Numbered from the stretch's first letter, positions 7,891-17,364 are shown. The stretch: 64,000 bases of DNA from JAWKIJ01 sp041394325 (GCA_041394325.1 JAWKIJ010000001.1:1240001-1304000); one strand, 5' to 3'. Notes: generated by a model not told the origin, from the letters alone. Made by a program: numbers and translations.

Positions 7891-10206
7891 GTGGAGGTCG
7901 TGCAGCTACTGGAGTCGTTGAACGACGCCCAGCGGGAGGCGGTACTGCACGACGGCGGGCCGCTGCTGGTCATCGCCGGTGCCGGCTCGGGCAAGACCCG
8001 GGTGCTCACCCACCGGATCGCGCACCTCGTCGACGCCCGCGGGATCTCCCCGTTCGAGATCCTCGCAATCACCTTCACCAACAAGGCCGCGGGTGAGATG
8101 CGCCATCGCGTCGGTGCGCTCGTCGGGCCGGTCGCCGAGCGGATGTGGGTGTCCACCTTCCACTCGGCATGTGTCCGGATTCTCCGGCGCGACGGCGCGC
8201 GCCTGGGCTTTCCGGCACAGTTCACGATCTACGACCAGGCCGACGCGGTACGGCTCGTCTCCTATGTCGTACGCGATCTGGCGTTCGATCCGAAGAAGCT
8301 GCCGCCCCGGTCGGTGCACGCGACCATCTCCAACGCGAAGAACCGCGGCCTGTCGCCCGGCGCGTTCGCGGCCGAGGCCCAGGTCGACTTCGAGCGGAAG
8401 ATCGCCGAGGTGTACGTCGAGTACCAGGCCCGCCTGTTGCGGGCTGCGGCCATGGACTTCGACGATCTGCTCATGAAGACGGTGGAGTTGTTCGAGGGTA
8501 ACCCCGAGGTGTTGTCGACCTACCAGCAGCGGTTTCGGCACGTGCTGGTCGACGAATACCAGGACACGAACCCGGTGCAGAACCGGATGGTCACCCTGTT
8601 GGGTGCCGAGCACCGCAACGTATGTGTGGTCGGCGACGGCGACCAGTCGATCTACGCGTTCCGCGGCGCGGACGTCACCAACATCTTGGAGTTCGAGCGG
8701 GCGTTTCCGGACGCGACGGTCGTCGTGCTCGACCAGAACTACCGCTCGACGCGCACGATCCTCGACGCGGCCAACGCGGTGATCGCCAACAACACTTCGC
8801 GCAAGCCCAAGGACCTGTGGTCCGACGGCGACACCGGTGCGCTGATCGTCCGCTACCACGCCGCGGACGAGGCCGACGAGGCTCGGTGGGTCACCGGCGA
8901 GATCGGCCGTATGCGTGACGCTGCGGAGCATCGTTTCGCCGAGATCGCCGTGTTCTACCGAACCAACGCCCAGTCCCGGGTGCTGGAGGAGCACTTCATG
9001 CGGGCCGGTCTGCCGTACCGCGTCGTCGGCGGGACGAGGTTCTACGACCGGCGTGAGGTCAAAGACGCCGTCGCGTACCTCCGGGCGGTGGTCAATCCCG
9101 ACGACGAGGTGAGCCTCAAGCGCATCCTCAACGTGCCCAAGCGGGGGATCGGCGATACGAGCGTCGCGAAGCTCGATGCGTACGCCGCCGAGCACCGGAT
9201 CGGCTTCCGCGACGCATTGGGGGCCTACGGCGCGGCGGGCGTGTCGGGGCGGGCCGCGTCGGGGCTGGCGGGTTTCAACTCGATGCTCGCCGATCTTGAG
9301 GCGCTGATTCGTCCACCGGCCGACGAAGGGCGACTTCCACTCGACGGCACCGGTCCGGACCTCGACGCCCCTACCGGCGCGGTGGGGCACGGGCAGGGTC
9401 CGATCGGCCCGGCACGGATGCTCGACGAGGTGTTGTCCCGCAGCGGATATCGAGACGAGCTGACCGCGGAGCGCAGCATCGAGGCCGAGGGGCGGCTCGA
9501 GAACCTCGCGGAGTTGGTCGGTATGGCCGAGGAGTTCGCCTCGCTCGACGAGTTCCTCGAGCAGATGAGCCTGGTCAGCGATGTCGACGCCATCGACCCC
9601 GAGGAGAGCGCGGTGGTGCTGATGACACTCCACGCGGCGAAGGGCCTCGAGTACCCGGTCGTGTTCCTCGTCGGGATGGAGGACGGCATCTTTCCCAGCC
9701 AGCGAACGCTGCTCGAACCCGCCCAGATCGAGGAGGAGCGGCGGCTCGCCTACGTGGGCATCACCCGGGCCCGCGAGCGTCTGTTCGTGTCGGCGGCCAC
9801 CGCGAGGATGCTGCACGGCACCACGCAGTACAACCCCCCGTCGCGGTTCCTGGCGGAGATCCCCGAGGTGTTGATCGAGGAGCGTGGGACCCCGCGGCGA
9901 CGCGGGGGTCTGCGGCGTGGCACCTCCTGGAACGACCGCGCGCATCGGTCCGATACCGACACCGACGGCCGGGTCTTCGGTGCGGGTGGGGGCCGGCCCT
10001 CGGTCCCGGCGCCGCCGAGGCCGACGGGGGCGAACGAGCTGGACTTCAAGGTCGGCGACGGCCTGGTGCACTCGCAGTGGGGTGACGGGGTGATCCTCGA
10101 TCTGCGTGGCGGAGGCGACGATCTCCAGGCGACGGTGCGGTTCACGGATGGACGCGAGAAGGTCCTTCTGTTGAAGTGGGCACCTGTCCGGCGGGCGCCT
10201 GCATGA
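7891..10206 (+). CDS. pcrA: UvrD/PcrA-type superfamily 1 DNA helicase
   Basis: The 771-residue ATP-dependent 3'-5' helicase is expected to act in nucleotide excision repair and removal of stalled complexes. SF1 motifs appear in order: Q motif LNDAQREAVL, Walker A AGAGSGKTR, TFTNKAAGEM, Walker B VDEYQDTN, GDGDQSIYAFRGAD, LDQNYRST, LMTLHAAKGLEYPVVFLVGM and YVGITRARERL. An unconserved insertion rich in Pro/Asp/Gly lies at about residues 475-510. The C-terminus (ELDFKVGDGLVHSQWGDG) forms the tudor-like RNA-polymerase-binding domain typical of PcrA. The GTG start is supported by the -10 hexamer 6 nt upstream. Confidence 0.94.
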   Translation: MEVVQLLESLNDAQREAVLHDGGPLLVIAGAGSGKTRVLTHRIAHLVDARGISPFEILAITFTNKAAGEMRHRVGALVGPVAERMWVSTFHSACVRILRRDGARLGFPAQFTIYDQADAVRLVSYVVRDLAFDPKKLPPRSVHATISNAKNRGLSPGAFAAEAQVDFERKIAEVYVEYQARLLRAAAMDFDDLLMKTVELFEGNPEVLSTYQQRFRHVLVDEYQDTNPVQNRMVTLLGAEHRNVCVVGDGDQSIYAFRGADVTNILEFERAFPDATVVVLDQNYRSTRTILDAANAVIANNTSRKPKDLWSDGDTGALIVRYHAADEADEARWVTGEIGRMRDAAEHRFAEIAVFYRTNAQSRVLEEHFMRAGLPYRVVGGTRFYDRREVKDAVAYLRAVVNPDDEVSLKRILNVPKRGIGDTSVAKLDAYAAEHRIGFRDALGAYGAAGVSGRAASGLAGFNSMLADLEALIRPPADEGRLPLDGTGPDLDAPTGAVGHGQGPIGPARMLDEVLSRSGYRDELTAERSIEAEGRLENLAELVGMAEEFASLDEFLEQMSLVSDVDAIDPEESAVVLMTLHAAKGLEYPVVFLVGMEDGIFPSQRTLLEPAQIEEERRLAYVGITRARERLFVSAATARMLHGTTQYNPPSRFLAEIPEVLIEERGTPRRRGGLRRGTSWNDRAHRSDTDTDGRVFGAGGGRPSVPAPPRPTGANELDFKVGDGLVHSQWGDGVILDLRGGGDDLQATVRFTDGREKVLLLKWAPVRRAPA

Positions 10207-10246
10207 GCGTCTCGTTCGGGCGCCGGCCGACCGAGGATGCGGACCG

Positions 10247-11752
10247 ATGAGGCTCAACCAGATCAAGCGGGTCGAGATGGCGTTGCGTCGTCGGGCGACC
10301 CTGGGCACGTTGTTCGACGAGCTCGGCCCCGTCTGGGGTGAGCGTGTACTCGTCACCGAGGACGGCGGGGAGACCCTCACCTACCGTGACGCGGCGATCC
10401 GCGTCGAGCGCTGGTCCGCAGCGATCGCCGCCCGGACCGCTCCGGGCGACCGGGTGGTGATTGCCGTGCCCAACGGCTACCCGCAGTTCCTGTTGGCGGT
10501 GGCGGCGTCGCGTGCGGGTGCGATCGCGGTGCCGCTCAACGCCCGGATGCGACCGGTGGAGGTGGACCACGTCGTCGCCGATTCGGAGGCGACCCTCGTC
10601 GTACGCGACGTGGCCGAGCTGAGGGCCGGAGCACCGTCGGGCACTGCGGTCGTCGCCGACCCCGGTGAGGTGGCGGCGCTGTTCTACACGTCGGGCACGA
10701 CCGGTATGCCCAAGGGAGCGCGCCTAACCCATCGGGCGCTGGTCGGTCAGTCGCTGCCGTTCGCGCTCGCTCCGGTGCAGCTGCGCGACGACGAACTGGT
10801 GGCGGCGCTGCCGGTGGCGCACATCATGGGCTTCGTCACGTTGGTGGGCGCCGCGGTGTCGGGGGTCCGCGTGTGTTTCCTGGATCGTTTCGACGCCGGG
10901 CGCGTGCTCGACGTCTTGGAGCAGCGGCGTTCGAGCGCCTTCATCGGGGTGCCCGCCATGTACCGGATGATGGAGGAGGCGGGGGCGGGCGATCGTGACC
11001 TCTCGTCGGTCCGGGTGTTCATGTCGGGTGCCGATGTGATGCCCGCCGACCTCGCGCATCGCTTCAAGGGGTACGGGGCCTCGGCGTGCCTGCCGTTGGT
11101 CGGGGCGGTCGGAGAGGCGATGTTCGTGGAGGGATACGGCATGGTCGAGGTCGGTGGCGGGGTCGCCGCCAAGGTGTCCCCGCCGCACGTGTCGCTGGGG
11201 GTCGGTGACACGGTCGGCTTCCGCCTTCCCGGCTATCGGTTCCGCGTGGTCGACGAGGCGGGGCGCCGGGTCCGCCTGGGTGGTCTGGGTGAGCTGTGGG
11301 TCAAGGGGCCGGGTGTGCTCAAGGGCTATTGGAACGCGCCGGGGGCGACGGCCGACGCGCTGACCCCCGACGGCTGGCTGCGGACCGGTGACCTGGTTCG
11401 TGTCGGTCCGTTGGGCACGGTGATGTTCTGCGGTCGCCGGAAGCAGACGCTGAAGGTCGGCGGGTACTCGGTGTACCCGCTCGAGGTCGAGACGACCCTC
11501 GAGCAGCATCCGGACGTCCTCGAGGCATCGGTGGTGGGCCTGCCCGACGAGCGGATGGGGGAGGTCCCCGCGGCGGTGGTCCGGCCGCGGGCGGGATCGG
11601 GCCTCGACGGGGCCGGGCTGGTGGCGTGGGCTGCGGAGCGGCTCGCTCCCTACAAGGCGCCGAGACGCGTCGTCGTCGTCGACGAGCTGCCGCGAACCGG
11701 CACCGAGAAGGTGCAGAAGGACCGCCTCGCCGCACTGTTCGGCGATGGCTGA
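10247..11752 (+). CDS. AMP-forming acyl-CoA synthetase-like enzyme
   Basis: This 501-residue ANL-superfamily enzyme activates a carboxylic acid with ATP to an acyl-adenylate, then usually to an acyl-CoA. Motifs: A3 FYTSGTTGMPKGA, A5 VEGYGMVEVGG (usual YGxTE, with Val replacing Thr), A7 WLRTGDLVRV, A8 LKVGGYSVYPLEVE and A10 PRTGTEKVQKDRL with the catalytic Lys. It lacks an N-terminal extension and has a short pre-A3 region, so it is close to the minimal size for the family. The substrate is not predictable; a fatty or aryl acid is likely. It starts 40 bp after the helicase, and its 3' end overlaps the glycosyltransferase start by 8 bp. Confidence 0.88.
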   Translation: MRLNQIKRVEMALRRRATLGTLFDELGPVWGERVLVTEDGGETLTYRDAAIRVERWSAAIAARTAPGDRVVIAVPNGYPQFLLAVAASRAGAIAVPLNARMRPVEVDHVVADSEATLVVRDVAELRAGAPSGTAVVADPGEVAALFYTSGTTGMPKGARLTHRALVGQSLPFALAPVQLRDDELVAALPVAHIMGFVTLVGAAVSGVRVCFLDRFDAGRVLDVLEQRRSSAFIGVPAMYRMMEEAGAGDRDLSSVRVFMSGADVMPADLAHRFKGYGASACLPLVGAVGEAMFVEGYGMVEVGGGVAAKVSPPHVSLGVGDTVGFRLPGYRFRVVDEAGRRVRLGGLGELWVKGPGVLKGYWNAPGATADALTPDGWLRTGDLVRVGPLGTVMFCGRRKQTLKVGGYSVYPLEVETTLEQHPDVLEASVVGLPDERMGEVPAAVVRPRAGSGLDGAGLVAWAAERLAPYKAPRRVVVVDELPRTGTEKVQKDRLAALFGDG

Positions 11753-12869
11753 GCCGTCGGGTCCGGATCTCCGGTCCGAATCGGCGTCCGGTCGAGGGGT
11801 CCGGGGTGGCGCGACGGCCCGTTCGGGGGGCGCGCCGCTCGTCTCGGTGGTCGTCGCGGCCTATCAGGCGGAGGCCACGCTCGGGGCGACGCTGAGATCG
11901 ATCCTCGACCAGACCCATCGCGAGCTCGAGGTGATCGTCGTGGACGACGGGTCCACCGACGCGACCTCCGCTGTCGCCGAGGGTTTCGCCGAGATCGACG
12001 ACCGCGTGCGTCCGGTTCGGATCGGCCACAACGTCGGCCGTTCGGCGGCCCGCAACCGGGGTCTCGACCTCGCGCGTGGCGTCTGGGTGTGCCCCGCCGA
12101 CGCCGACGATCTGTGGGCCCGGTGGCGGCTCCGGGAGTTCTTCGCGGCGGCGAGACGGTTCGGCGACGTTGAGGCGTTCACCGACGACCTGATCGAGTTC
12201 TTCGTCGGGTCCGACGGGAGTGTGTCGCTCGGTCACCGCTATGTCAGCCGGGTGAGCTGGTGGTTGGGTCCTCCGCATCGGCTCTCGCTCGACACCTGGT
12301 TCCGCGACCGGGAATGCCACATGCGGGCGTTCATTCGGCGGGACCTGCTCGATCGGCACGGCATCCGGTTTCCGGTGGACCTGTCGGCCGGGGAGGACCT
12401 CGCCTTCTACCTCCAGGTGGCGTTTGCGCGTGGCACCCCCGCTCCGGTGCGTGTCGCGCGGCCCAACTACTACTACCGGTCCGGAGAGTCGGTCCGGGCG
12501 GCGAACATGGCCGAGTCGCGGGTGAGGATGGGCGAGATCGCCGTCGCGGCCACGGGGAGTCGGCGTCTCGCCGAGCTGGTGGCCCAGACCGACCCGGAGC
12601 GGGTGTTCATGTACCGACGGGCGGACCGGATCTGGGCGGAGCGAGGTCGTTCGGGTGAGCGTGATCCCGGCTCCGACGAGGTGGAGCTCCGGATGGACCG
12701 CATTGCGGGCTGTCGCCGGCTGGTGCTCAACCGCCTGACCGAGGTGCTGGGCCGGCTCGCGGATCATCGGATCCGGCCGTCGATCGTCGCCGACGTCGAG
12801 CGTCAGTTGGCGGCGCCACTGCCGGTGCGGACGGCCGGTGGCCGGGCGGAGCCGGTCCGCCGGCGGTAG
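11745..12869 (+). CDS. family 2 glycosyltransferase
   Basis: The GT-A fold signature is clear. LVSVVVAAYQAEATLGATL opens the Rossmann-like nucleotide-sugar site, VIVVDDGSTDAT follows, and the metal-binding DxD-like motif is in CPADADDLW. The 374-residue protein has no membrane segments, so it works in the cytoplasm or at the membrane face. It transfers a sugar from a nucleotide donor to an unknown acceptor. The first 25 residues are Gly/Arg-rich and may not be conserved. The ATG overlaps the acyl-CoA synthetase stop by 8 bp, so the two are co-translated. The C-terminal 100 residues are Arg-rich. It converges on the next gene with a 3-bp gap. Confidence 0.88.
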   Translation: MAEPSGPDLRSESASGRGVRGGATARSGGAPLVSVVVAAYQAEATLGATLRSILDQTHRELEVIVVDDGSTDATSAVAEGFAEIDDRVRPVRIGHNVGRSAARNRGLDLARGVWVCPADADDLWARWRLREFFAAARRFGDVEAFTDDLIEFFVGSDGSVSLGHRYVSRVSWWLGPPHRLSLDTWFRDRECHMRAFIRRDLLDRHGIRFPVDLSAGEDLAFYLQVAFARGTPAPVRVARPNYYYRSGESVRAANMAESRVRMGEIAVAATGSRRLAELVAQTDPERVFMYRRADRIWAERGRSGERDPGSDEVELRMDRIAGCRRLVLNRLTEVLGRLADHRIRPSIVADVERQLAAPLPVRTAGGRAEPVRRR

Positions 12870-12872
12870 GTG

Positions 12873-13400
12873 TCATCGGCCGGCGGTGGGTGGTCGCGAG
12901 AGGTCGACGATCAGCTCGCCCGACCGGTCGACCGTGATCGAGAACCGGCGAAGGTCCGCACCGTCGGAGCCGTAGGTTCGTGTGGAGCACGGGTCTTCGA
13001 AGCGTTCGGCGGCGCCGTCCCAACGGAGGAAGCACTCTGCCTTGGCCCCCGGGGCGCGCGCCTCGAACGCGTACCAACCGCGTCGCCACGACGAGCCGGA
13101 GTGGCTGAGGTAAAGGGGCAGGCGTTGCGATCCGGTCGGGTCGGGACGGAGGATCGGACCGTCGGTGGCGATCGCTGCGGCTTTGGTCTTCGCGTTGCCG
13201 ACGACCCATCCGCGACCTGTGTCGCGGGTGGGGGCGACGGTCGGTCCGCTCCCGGATCCGCGCAGGGCCGCGTAGCCGACCATGAGGGCGAACACCAGGA
13301 ACACGACGGCGATCAGGAGCGCACGGACCTGCGCTCGGTGGGACCGTTCCAGGGAGGTCATCCCGACATGCTCGCAGACCTCGGTCGGGTGGGTTTTCAT
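12873..13400 (-). CDS. membrane-anchored protein with weak Rieske-like C-terminus, function unknown
   Basis: Starting from the ATG at 13400 (an ATG at 13361 is an alternative), the protein has a short cytoplasmic N-terminus and one transmembrane helix (LLIAVVFLVFALMVGYAAL). An extracytoplasmic domain of about 110 residues follows. Its end (CFLRWDGAAERFEDPC, then LRRFSITVDRSGELIVDLS) resembles the last strands of Rieske-type domains, where F-x-D-P-C precedes a hydrophobic V/I-rich strand. The CxH...CxxH iron-sulfur ligands are absent, so no cluster can bind. I cannot assign a function. It converges on the glycosyltransferase and diverges from sucC; a TACGTT hexamer lies at 13416-13421 on this strand. 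Confidence 0.6.
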   Translation of the reverse strand: MKTHPTEVCEHVGMTSLERSHRAQVRALLIAVVFLVFALMVGYAALRGSGSGPTVAPTRDTGRGWVVGNAKTKAAAIATDGPILRPDPTGSQRLPLYLSHSGSSWRRGWYAFEARAPGAKAECFLRWDGAAERFEDPCSTRTYGSDGADLRRFSITVDRSGELIVDLSRPPTAGR

Positions 13401-13546
13401 GTGCTCCGGGTCCTCAACGTAGGATCGCCAGCCGTGTGACCGCCCGGACCGGCGGCCGGAATCGGGCGCCCCGACGGTGCCCGGTGCCGACGTTCCGATC
13501 GAGGCGATCCGGGCTCCCGCCACACTCAACCGCATCAGGAGGATTC

Positions 13547-14692
13547 GTGGATCTGTTCGAGTACCAGGGCAAGCAGTTCTTCGCCCAGTACGGCATCGCG
13601 GTCTCCGATGGAGACGTCACCGACAACGTCGAGGACGCCGTCAGGATCGCCGATCGAGTGGGCTATCCGGTGGTGGTCAAGGCGCAGGTCCAGGTGGGCG
13701 GCCGGGGCAAGGCCGGCGGCGTGAAGCTCGCGAACGACGCCGCGGAGGCCCGCGAACACGCCACCAACATCCTGGGCCTCGACATCAAGGGTCACATCGT
13801 GAAGCTCTTGTGGATCGAGCACGCCTCCGACATCGCCAAGGAGTACTACGCGAGCTTCACGCTCGACCGGGCCCGCAAGCAGCATCTCGGCATGTTGTCG
13901 GCCGAGGGCGGCGTCGAGATCGAACAGGTCGCACAGGACAACCCCGGCGCGATCGCGAAGATCTGGATCGATCCGGTCGACGGTCTCACCCCCGAGCGCG
14001 CCCGCGAGTGGGTGACGGCCGCAAAGCTCGATCCGGCGGCGACCGAGGGTGCGGTCGACATCCTGGTGAAGCTCTACACGGCGTACGTCGAGGGCGACGC
14101 CGACCTGTGTGAGATCAACCCGTTGATCCTCACCCCCGACGGCCGGGTCCATGCGCTCGACGCCAAGGTCACCCTCGACGGCAACAGCGTGTTCCGTCAT
14201 CCCGAGTACGAGCAGTACGACGCCACCCAGGTTCGCGACGAGCGCGAGGCGGCGGCGCACGAGAAGGGCCTCCAGTACGTCGGCCTCGACGGTTCGGTCG
14301 GGGTGATCGCCAACGGTGCGGGGCTCGCCATGAGCACCCTCGACGTGGTTAACCAGGTGGGCGGCCAACCGGCGAACTTCCTGGACATCGGCGGTGGCGC
14401 CAACGCCGACGTGATGGCGGGGGCGTTGGAGGTCATCAACAACGACCCGGGGGTGAAGTCGATCTTCATCAACATCTTCGGTGGCATCACCCGCGGCGAG
14501 GAGGTCGCCAACGGGATCCTCACTGCGCTCGGCCGGGTCACCATCGACTCGCCGATCGTGATCCGCCTCGACGGCACCAACGCCGAGGAGGGCCGTTCCA
14601 TCCTCGCCCCCCACCTCGGTGATCGGCTGCAGATGGCCCCCACGATGATCGAGGCGGCCCGTCGCGCCGTCGAACTGGCCGACGCCCGCTGA
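13547..14692 (+). CDS. sucC: succinyl-CoA synthetase beta subunit
   Basis: The GTG at 13547 is preceded by AGGAGG at 13537-13542, and the protein begins VDLFEYQGKQFF as SucC proteins do. It has 381 residues. The ATP-grasp domain is seen in VVVKAQVQVGGRGKAGGVKL and the nucleotide site in EINPLILTPDG. The C-terminal CoA-ligase-type domain ends FINIFGGITRGEEVA. With SucD it interconverts succinyl-CoA and succinate with phosphorylation of ADP or GDP in the TCA cycle. A possible promoter hexamer TAGGAT at 13420-13425 would give a leader of about 115 nt. sucD follows after 70 bp, so this is a two-gene operon. Confidence 0.95.
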   Translation: MDLFEYQGKQFFAQYGIAVSDGDVTDNVEDAVRIADRVGYPVVVKAQVQVGGRGKAGGVKLANDAAEAREHATNILGLDIKGHIVKLLWIEHASDIAKEYYASFTLDRARKQHLGMLSAEGGVEIEQVAQDNPGAIAKIWIDPVDGLTPERAREWVTAAKLDPAATEGAVDILVKLYTAYVEGDADLCEINPLILTPDGRVHALDAKVTLDGNSVFRHPEYEQYDATQVRDEREAAAHEKGLQYVGLDGSVGVIANGAGLAMSTLDVVNQVGGQPANFLDIGGGANADVMAGALEVINNDPGVKSIFINIFGGITRGEEVANGILTALGRVTIDSPIVIRLDGTNAEEGRSILAPHLGDRLQMAPTMIEAARRAVELADAR

Positions 14693-14762
14693 GCGGGTTC
14701 GCCGACCGCCGCACCACCCCCGCCGTCCCGGCAACAACCGCTGACAGGAGCACAAACGAGCG

Positions 14763-15662
14763 ATGTCGATCTTCGTCGATGAGAACACCAAGGTCGTGTA
14801 CCAGGGACTGACCGGTTCACAGGGCCGCTACTACGGCCTCCTCAACCGTGACTACGGCACCCGCGTCGTCGCCGGTACCAGCCCCAAGAAGGCCGGCACC
14901 GACGTCGACGGCATCCCTGTCTTCGCCAATGTCGCCGACGCGGTCGCGGAGACCGGCGCCAACGCCAGTTGCATCTTCATTCCCGCCCCCGGGGTCCGTG
15001 GCGCGGTGATGGAGGCCGCCGAGGCGGGCATCGAGTTCGTGGTCTGCATCACCGAGGGTGTTCCGGCCCACGACGAGGCGTGGTTCTTCAACAGGTTGCA
15101 GCGCGACTTCCCCGGTACCCGGCTCCTCGGACCCAACTGCCCCGGGGTGATCAGCCCCGGCAAGTGCAACATCGGCATCACCGCGGGTCACATCGCCAAG
15201 CCGGCCGAACCCGGTGCCAACAACGTGGGCATCGTGAGCCGTTCGGGCACGCTCACCTATCAGGCGCTGTACGAGCTCCAGCAGCAGGGCATCGGTGTGA
15301 CCACCTGTGTCGGCATCGGCGGTGACCCGGTGCCCGGTACCTCGTTCATCGACTGTCTCGCCGCCTTCGAGGCCGATCCCGAGACCCACGCGATCATGAT
15401 GATCGGTGAGATCGGCGGTTCGGCCGAGGAGGAGGCCGCCGACTTCATCAAGGCGAACGTCTCCAAGCCGGTCGCCTCCTACATCGCGGGGGTCACCGCT
15501 CCCGCGGGGAAGAAGATGGGCCACGCCGGAGCGATCGTGTCGGGCAACACCGGCACGGCCAAGGCGAAGATGGAGGCCCTCGCGGCGGCGGGGGTGAGGG
15601 TCGGCCAGAACCCCACCGAGGCGGGTGAGTTGATGGTGGAGATCGTCCGCGAACTCGGCTGA
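14763..15662 (+). CDS. sucD: succinyl-CoA synthetase alpha subunit
   Basis: The 299-residue partner of SucC opens MSIFVDENTKVVYQGLTGSQ, the CoA-binding Rossmann domain. It carries the phosphorylated active-site His in KKMGHAGAIVSG, and GPNCPGVISPG is also family-typical. A Shine-Dalgarno AGGAG lies 11-12 nt upstream of the ATG. After its stop, a 16-bp palindrome at 15665-15680 and the converging slipin gene mark the end of the operon. Confidence 0.96.
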   Translation: MSIFVDENTKVVYQGLTGSQGRYYGLLNRDYGTRVVAGTSPKKAGTDVDGIPVFANVADAVAETGANASCIFIPAPGVRGAVMEAAEAGIEFVVCITEGVPAHDEAWFFNRLQRDFPGTRLLGPNCPGVISPGKCNIGITAGHIAKPAEPGANNVGIVSRSGTLTYQALYELQQQGIGVTTCVGIGGDPVPGTSFIDCLAAFEADPETHAIMMIGEIGGSAEEEAADFIKANVSKPVASYIAGVTAPAGKKMGHAGAIVSGNTGTAKAKMEALAAAGVRVGQNPTEAGELMVEIVRELG

Positions 15663-15664
15663 AC

Positions 15665-15680
15665 GCCGGCCCGGGCCGGC
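15665..15680 (+). terminator. short palindrome after sucD
   Basis: GCCGGCCCGGGCCGGC is a perfect 16-bp dyad that begins 2 nt after the sucD stop codon (TGA, 15660-15662). It lies between convergent genes and may end transcription from both sides. No T-run is present. Confidence 0.4.
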
Positions 15681-15749
15681 CGTTGCGCTCAGGCGTCGCG
15701 CCGCGCTGCGTTGGCGAGCACCCGCACGACGTGCTCGTCCAGGCGGGTG

Positions 15750-16655
15750 CTACGCGATCGGGGGCGCGGGTGGCGTCGGGGGCGCGGGCGGTGGGGCGAA
15801 CGGCGGTGCCGTCGCGGCGAGGTCGGAGCCTTCGGCGGGAGGTGCCGGCGGGCGGCTGTACGGTCCTGCCGCAACCGCGGGCTGGCCGGTCGCGAGTGAC
15901 TTGAACGCCTCGAGCAGTTCGACGGGGATGGGGAACACGATCGTCGACGCGTTCTCCGCGGAGATCTCGGTCAGGGTCTGGAGCTGCCGCAACTGGAGCG
16001 CCCCCGGTGCGCCGGCGATCACGTTCGCGGCCTCGGCAAGGCGCTGCGAGGCCTGGAACTCGCCGTCCGCCGCGATCACCTTCGCGCGGCGTTCCCGTTC
16101 GGCCTCGGCCTGCCGGGCCATCGCCCGTTGCATCTGCTCGGGGAGCCCCACGTCGCGGATCTCGACTCGGTGGACCTTGATCCCCCACGGCTCGGTCTGC
16201 TCGTCGAGCGCAGCCTGGAGTTCGACGTCGATGCGATCGCGTTCGGCGAGGAGTTGGTCGAGCTCGTGTCGGCCGACGATCGAGCGCAACGTCGTCTGCG
16301 CCACCAGTTGGGACGAGGTGTACCAGTCGCGGATCCGCACCACCGATGCCTCGGGGTCGATCACCTGGAAGTAGGCGACGGCGTCGACGCTGACGGTGAC
16401 GTTGTCCCGGGTGATCACCGACTGGGGGCTGACGGGCACGGCGATGATCTGGAGGTTCGTCACCACGATCTTGTCGATGATGGGGACGACGAAGAAGATG
16501 CCCGGACCCTTGGCGCCGACGGATCGCCCGAGCCGGAAGATCACGCCCCGCTCGTACTCCTGCACGATGCGGATGGCCTTGGCGATGATGATGACGATCG
16601 CCAGGAGAAGGACGCCCACGATGATCAGCGCGGGGTTGGGGCCGGAGGTGGTCAT
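15750..16655 (-). CDS. SPFH/band-7 slipin (stomatin-like) protein
   Basis: This 301-residue membrane-anchored scaffold protein has an N-terminal hydrophobic segment (LIIVGVLLLAIVIIIAKAIR) and a complete SPFH core (EYERGVIFRLGR ... GPGIFFVVPIIDKI). A helical region rich in Ala/Glu/Arg (RQAEAERERRAKVIAADGE) promotes oligomerisation. The tail is Pro/Ala-rich and disordered. Stomatin-like proteins organise membrane microdomains and assist membrane proteases. It is coupled by a 4-bp overlap to the upstream NfeD gene, the usual partner of slipins, so the pair probably acts together in membrane quality control. Confidence 0.92.
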   Translation of the reverse strand: MTTSGPNPALIIVGVLLLAIVIIIAKAIRIVQEYERGVIFRLGRSVGAKGPGIFFVVPIIDKIVVTNLQIIAVPVSPQSVITRDNVTVSVDAVAYFQVIDPEASVVRIRDWYTSSQLVAQTTLRSIVGRHELDQLLAERDRIDVELQAALDEQTEPWGIKVHRVEIRDVGLPEQMQRAMARQAEAERERRAKVIAADGEFQASQRLAEAANVIAGAPGALQLRQLQTLTEISAENASTIVFPIPVELLEAFKSLATGQPAVAAGPYSRPPAPPAEGSDLAATAPPFAPPPAPPTPPAPPIA

Positions 16656-17284
16656 CGGTGGGGCTCCTGCATCACGGCGGCCGTGTCGGTGGGTCCGACC
16701 AGCAGTTCGAGACCATCATGGTCGCGCACGGTGACCTCCTGTCCGGGCGATACCGGGGGGAACGGCCCCACCGCACGGTCGAACCAGCGCGCGTTCCAAC
16801 GGGTGCCGTCCAAGACGACGGTGCCCCTCACTCCCGACCAGTCGGTCACGGTCGCCGTGCGGCCGAGGTAGGAGCCGAGGCCGACCACGTCGGGGCGGTC
16901 CACCAGTCGGCGGGTCGCCGCGTGCAGGTGCGGGTAGCCGACGGCGGCGAGGCCACCCGACACGAACGCGCCGACCACCGTCGCGTTGTCGCCCGCCAAG
17001 AGCCCGAAGCCGACCCCACCGCCGACCAGTGCGGCCAGCGCGATTCCCAGCCACAGCGGGTTCGGGGTCGAGGACGTCAACAACAGCGCCGCGAGCGCGG
17101 TGGCGAGCGCGATTCCCAGCAGCGGTAGCCAGTTCTCCCCGCTGTGTGCGAGGCCGTACAGCCCGAGTCCGACGAGCACCGTGCCGGTGATTCCGGCGAT
17201 ACCGAGCGTGGGCAGGGCCAACTCCACGAGCAGGAACATCGATCCACAGGTCACGGCCACCAGGATCCACAGCGGGGTGCTCAT
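16652..17284 (-). CDS. NfeD-family membrane protein
   Basis: The 210-residue protein starts MSTPLWILVAVTCGSMFLLV and has about four membrane helices in the first 140 residues. A C-terminal OB-fold-like domain follows (GRTATVTDWSGVRGTVVLDG ... RWNARW), as in NfeD proteins. Members lacking the N-terminal ClpP-like protease domain, like this one, partner slipins. Its stop overlaps the slipin start (ATGA). Upstream, a CACTAT hexamer lies 5 nt from the ATG, without a Shine-Dalgarno. An Arg-rich in-frame extension toward 17695 is not convincing as coding sequence and overlaps the GH15 gene. Confidence 0.85.
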   Translation of the reverse strand: MSTPLWILVAVTCGSMFLLVELALPTLGIAGITGTVLVGLGLYGLAHSGENWLPLLGIALATALAALLLTSSTPNPLWLGIALAALVGGGVGFGLLAGDNATVVGAFVSGGLAAVGYPHLHAATRRLVDRPDVVGLGSYLGRTATVTDWSGVRGTVVLDGTRWNARWFDRAVGPFPPVSPGQEVTVRDHDGLELLVGPTDTAAVMQEPHR

Positions 17285-17364
17285 GGCGCATAGTGAACAC
17301 GACCGCGCGGGCCCGTGCGCCGCGCCGGTCCGGTGCCGCGGTTGCCGAACCGGGGTGAGGAGGC

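Noticed and set aside
7906..10380. An 824-codon minus-strand frame across the helicase gene
   Set aside because: Antisense to complete SF1 helicase motifs, with a composition typical of reverse-complement GC-rich codons.
10247..12869. The acyl-CoA synthetase/glycosyltransferase pair as a secondary-metabolite cluster
   Set aside because: There are no carrier protein, condensation or ketosynthase genes nearby; two coupled genes are not enough.
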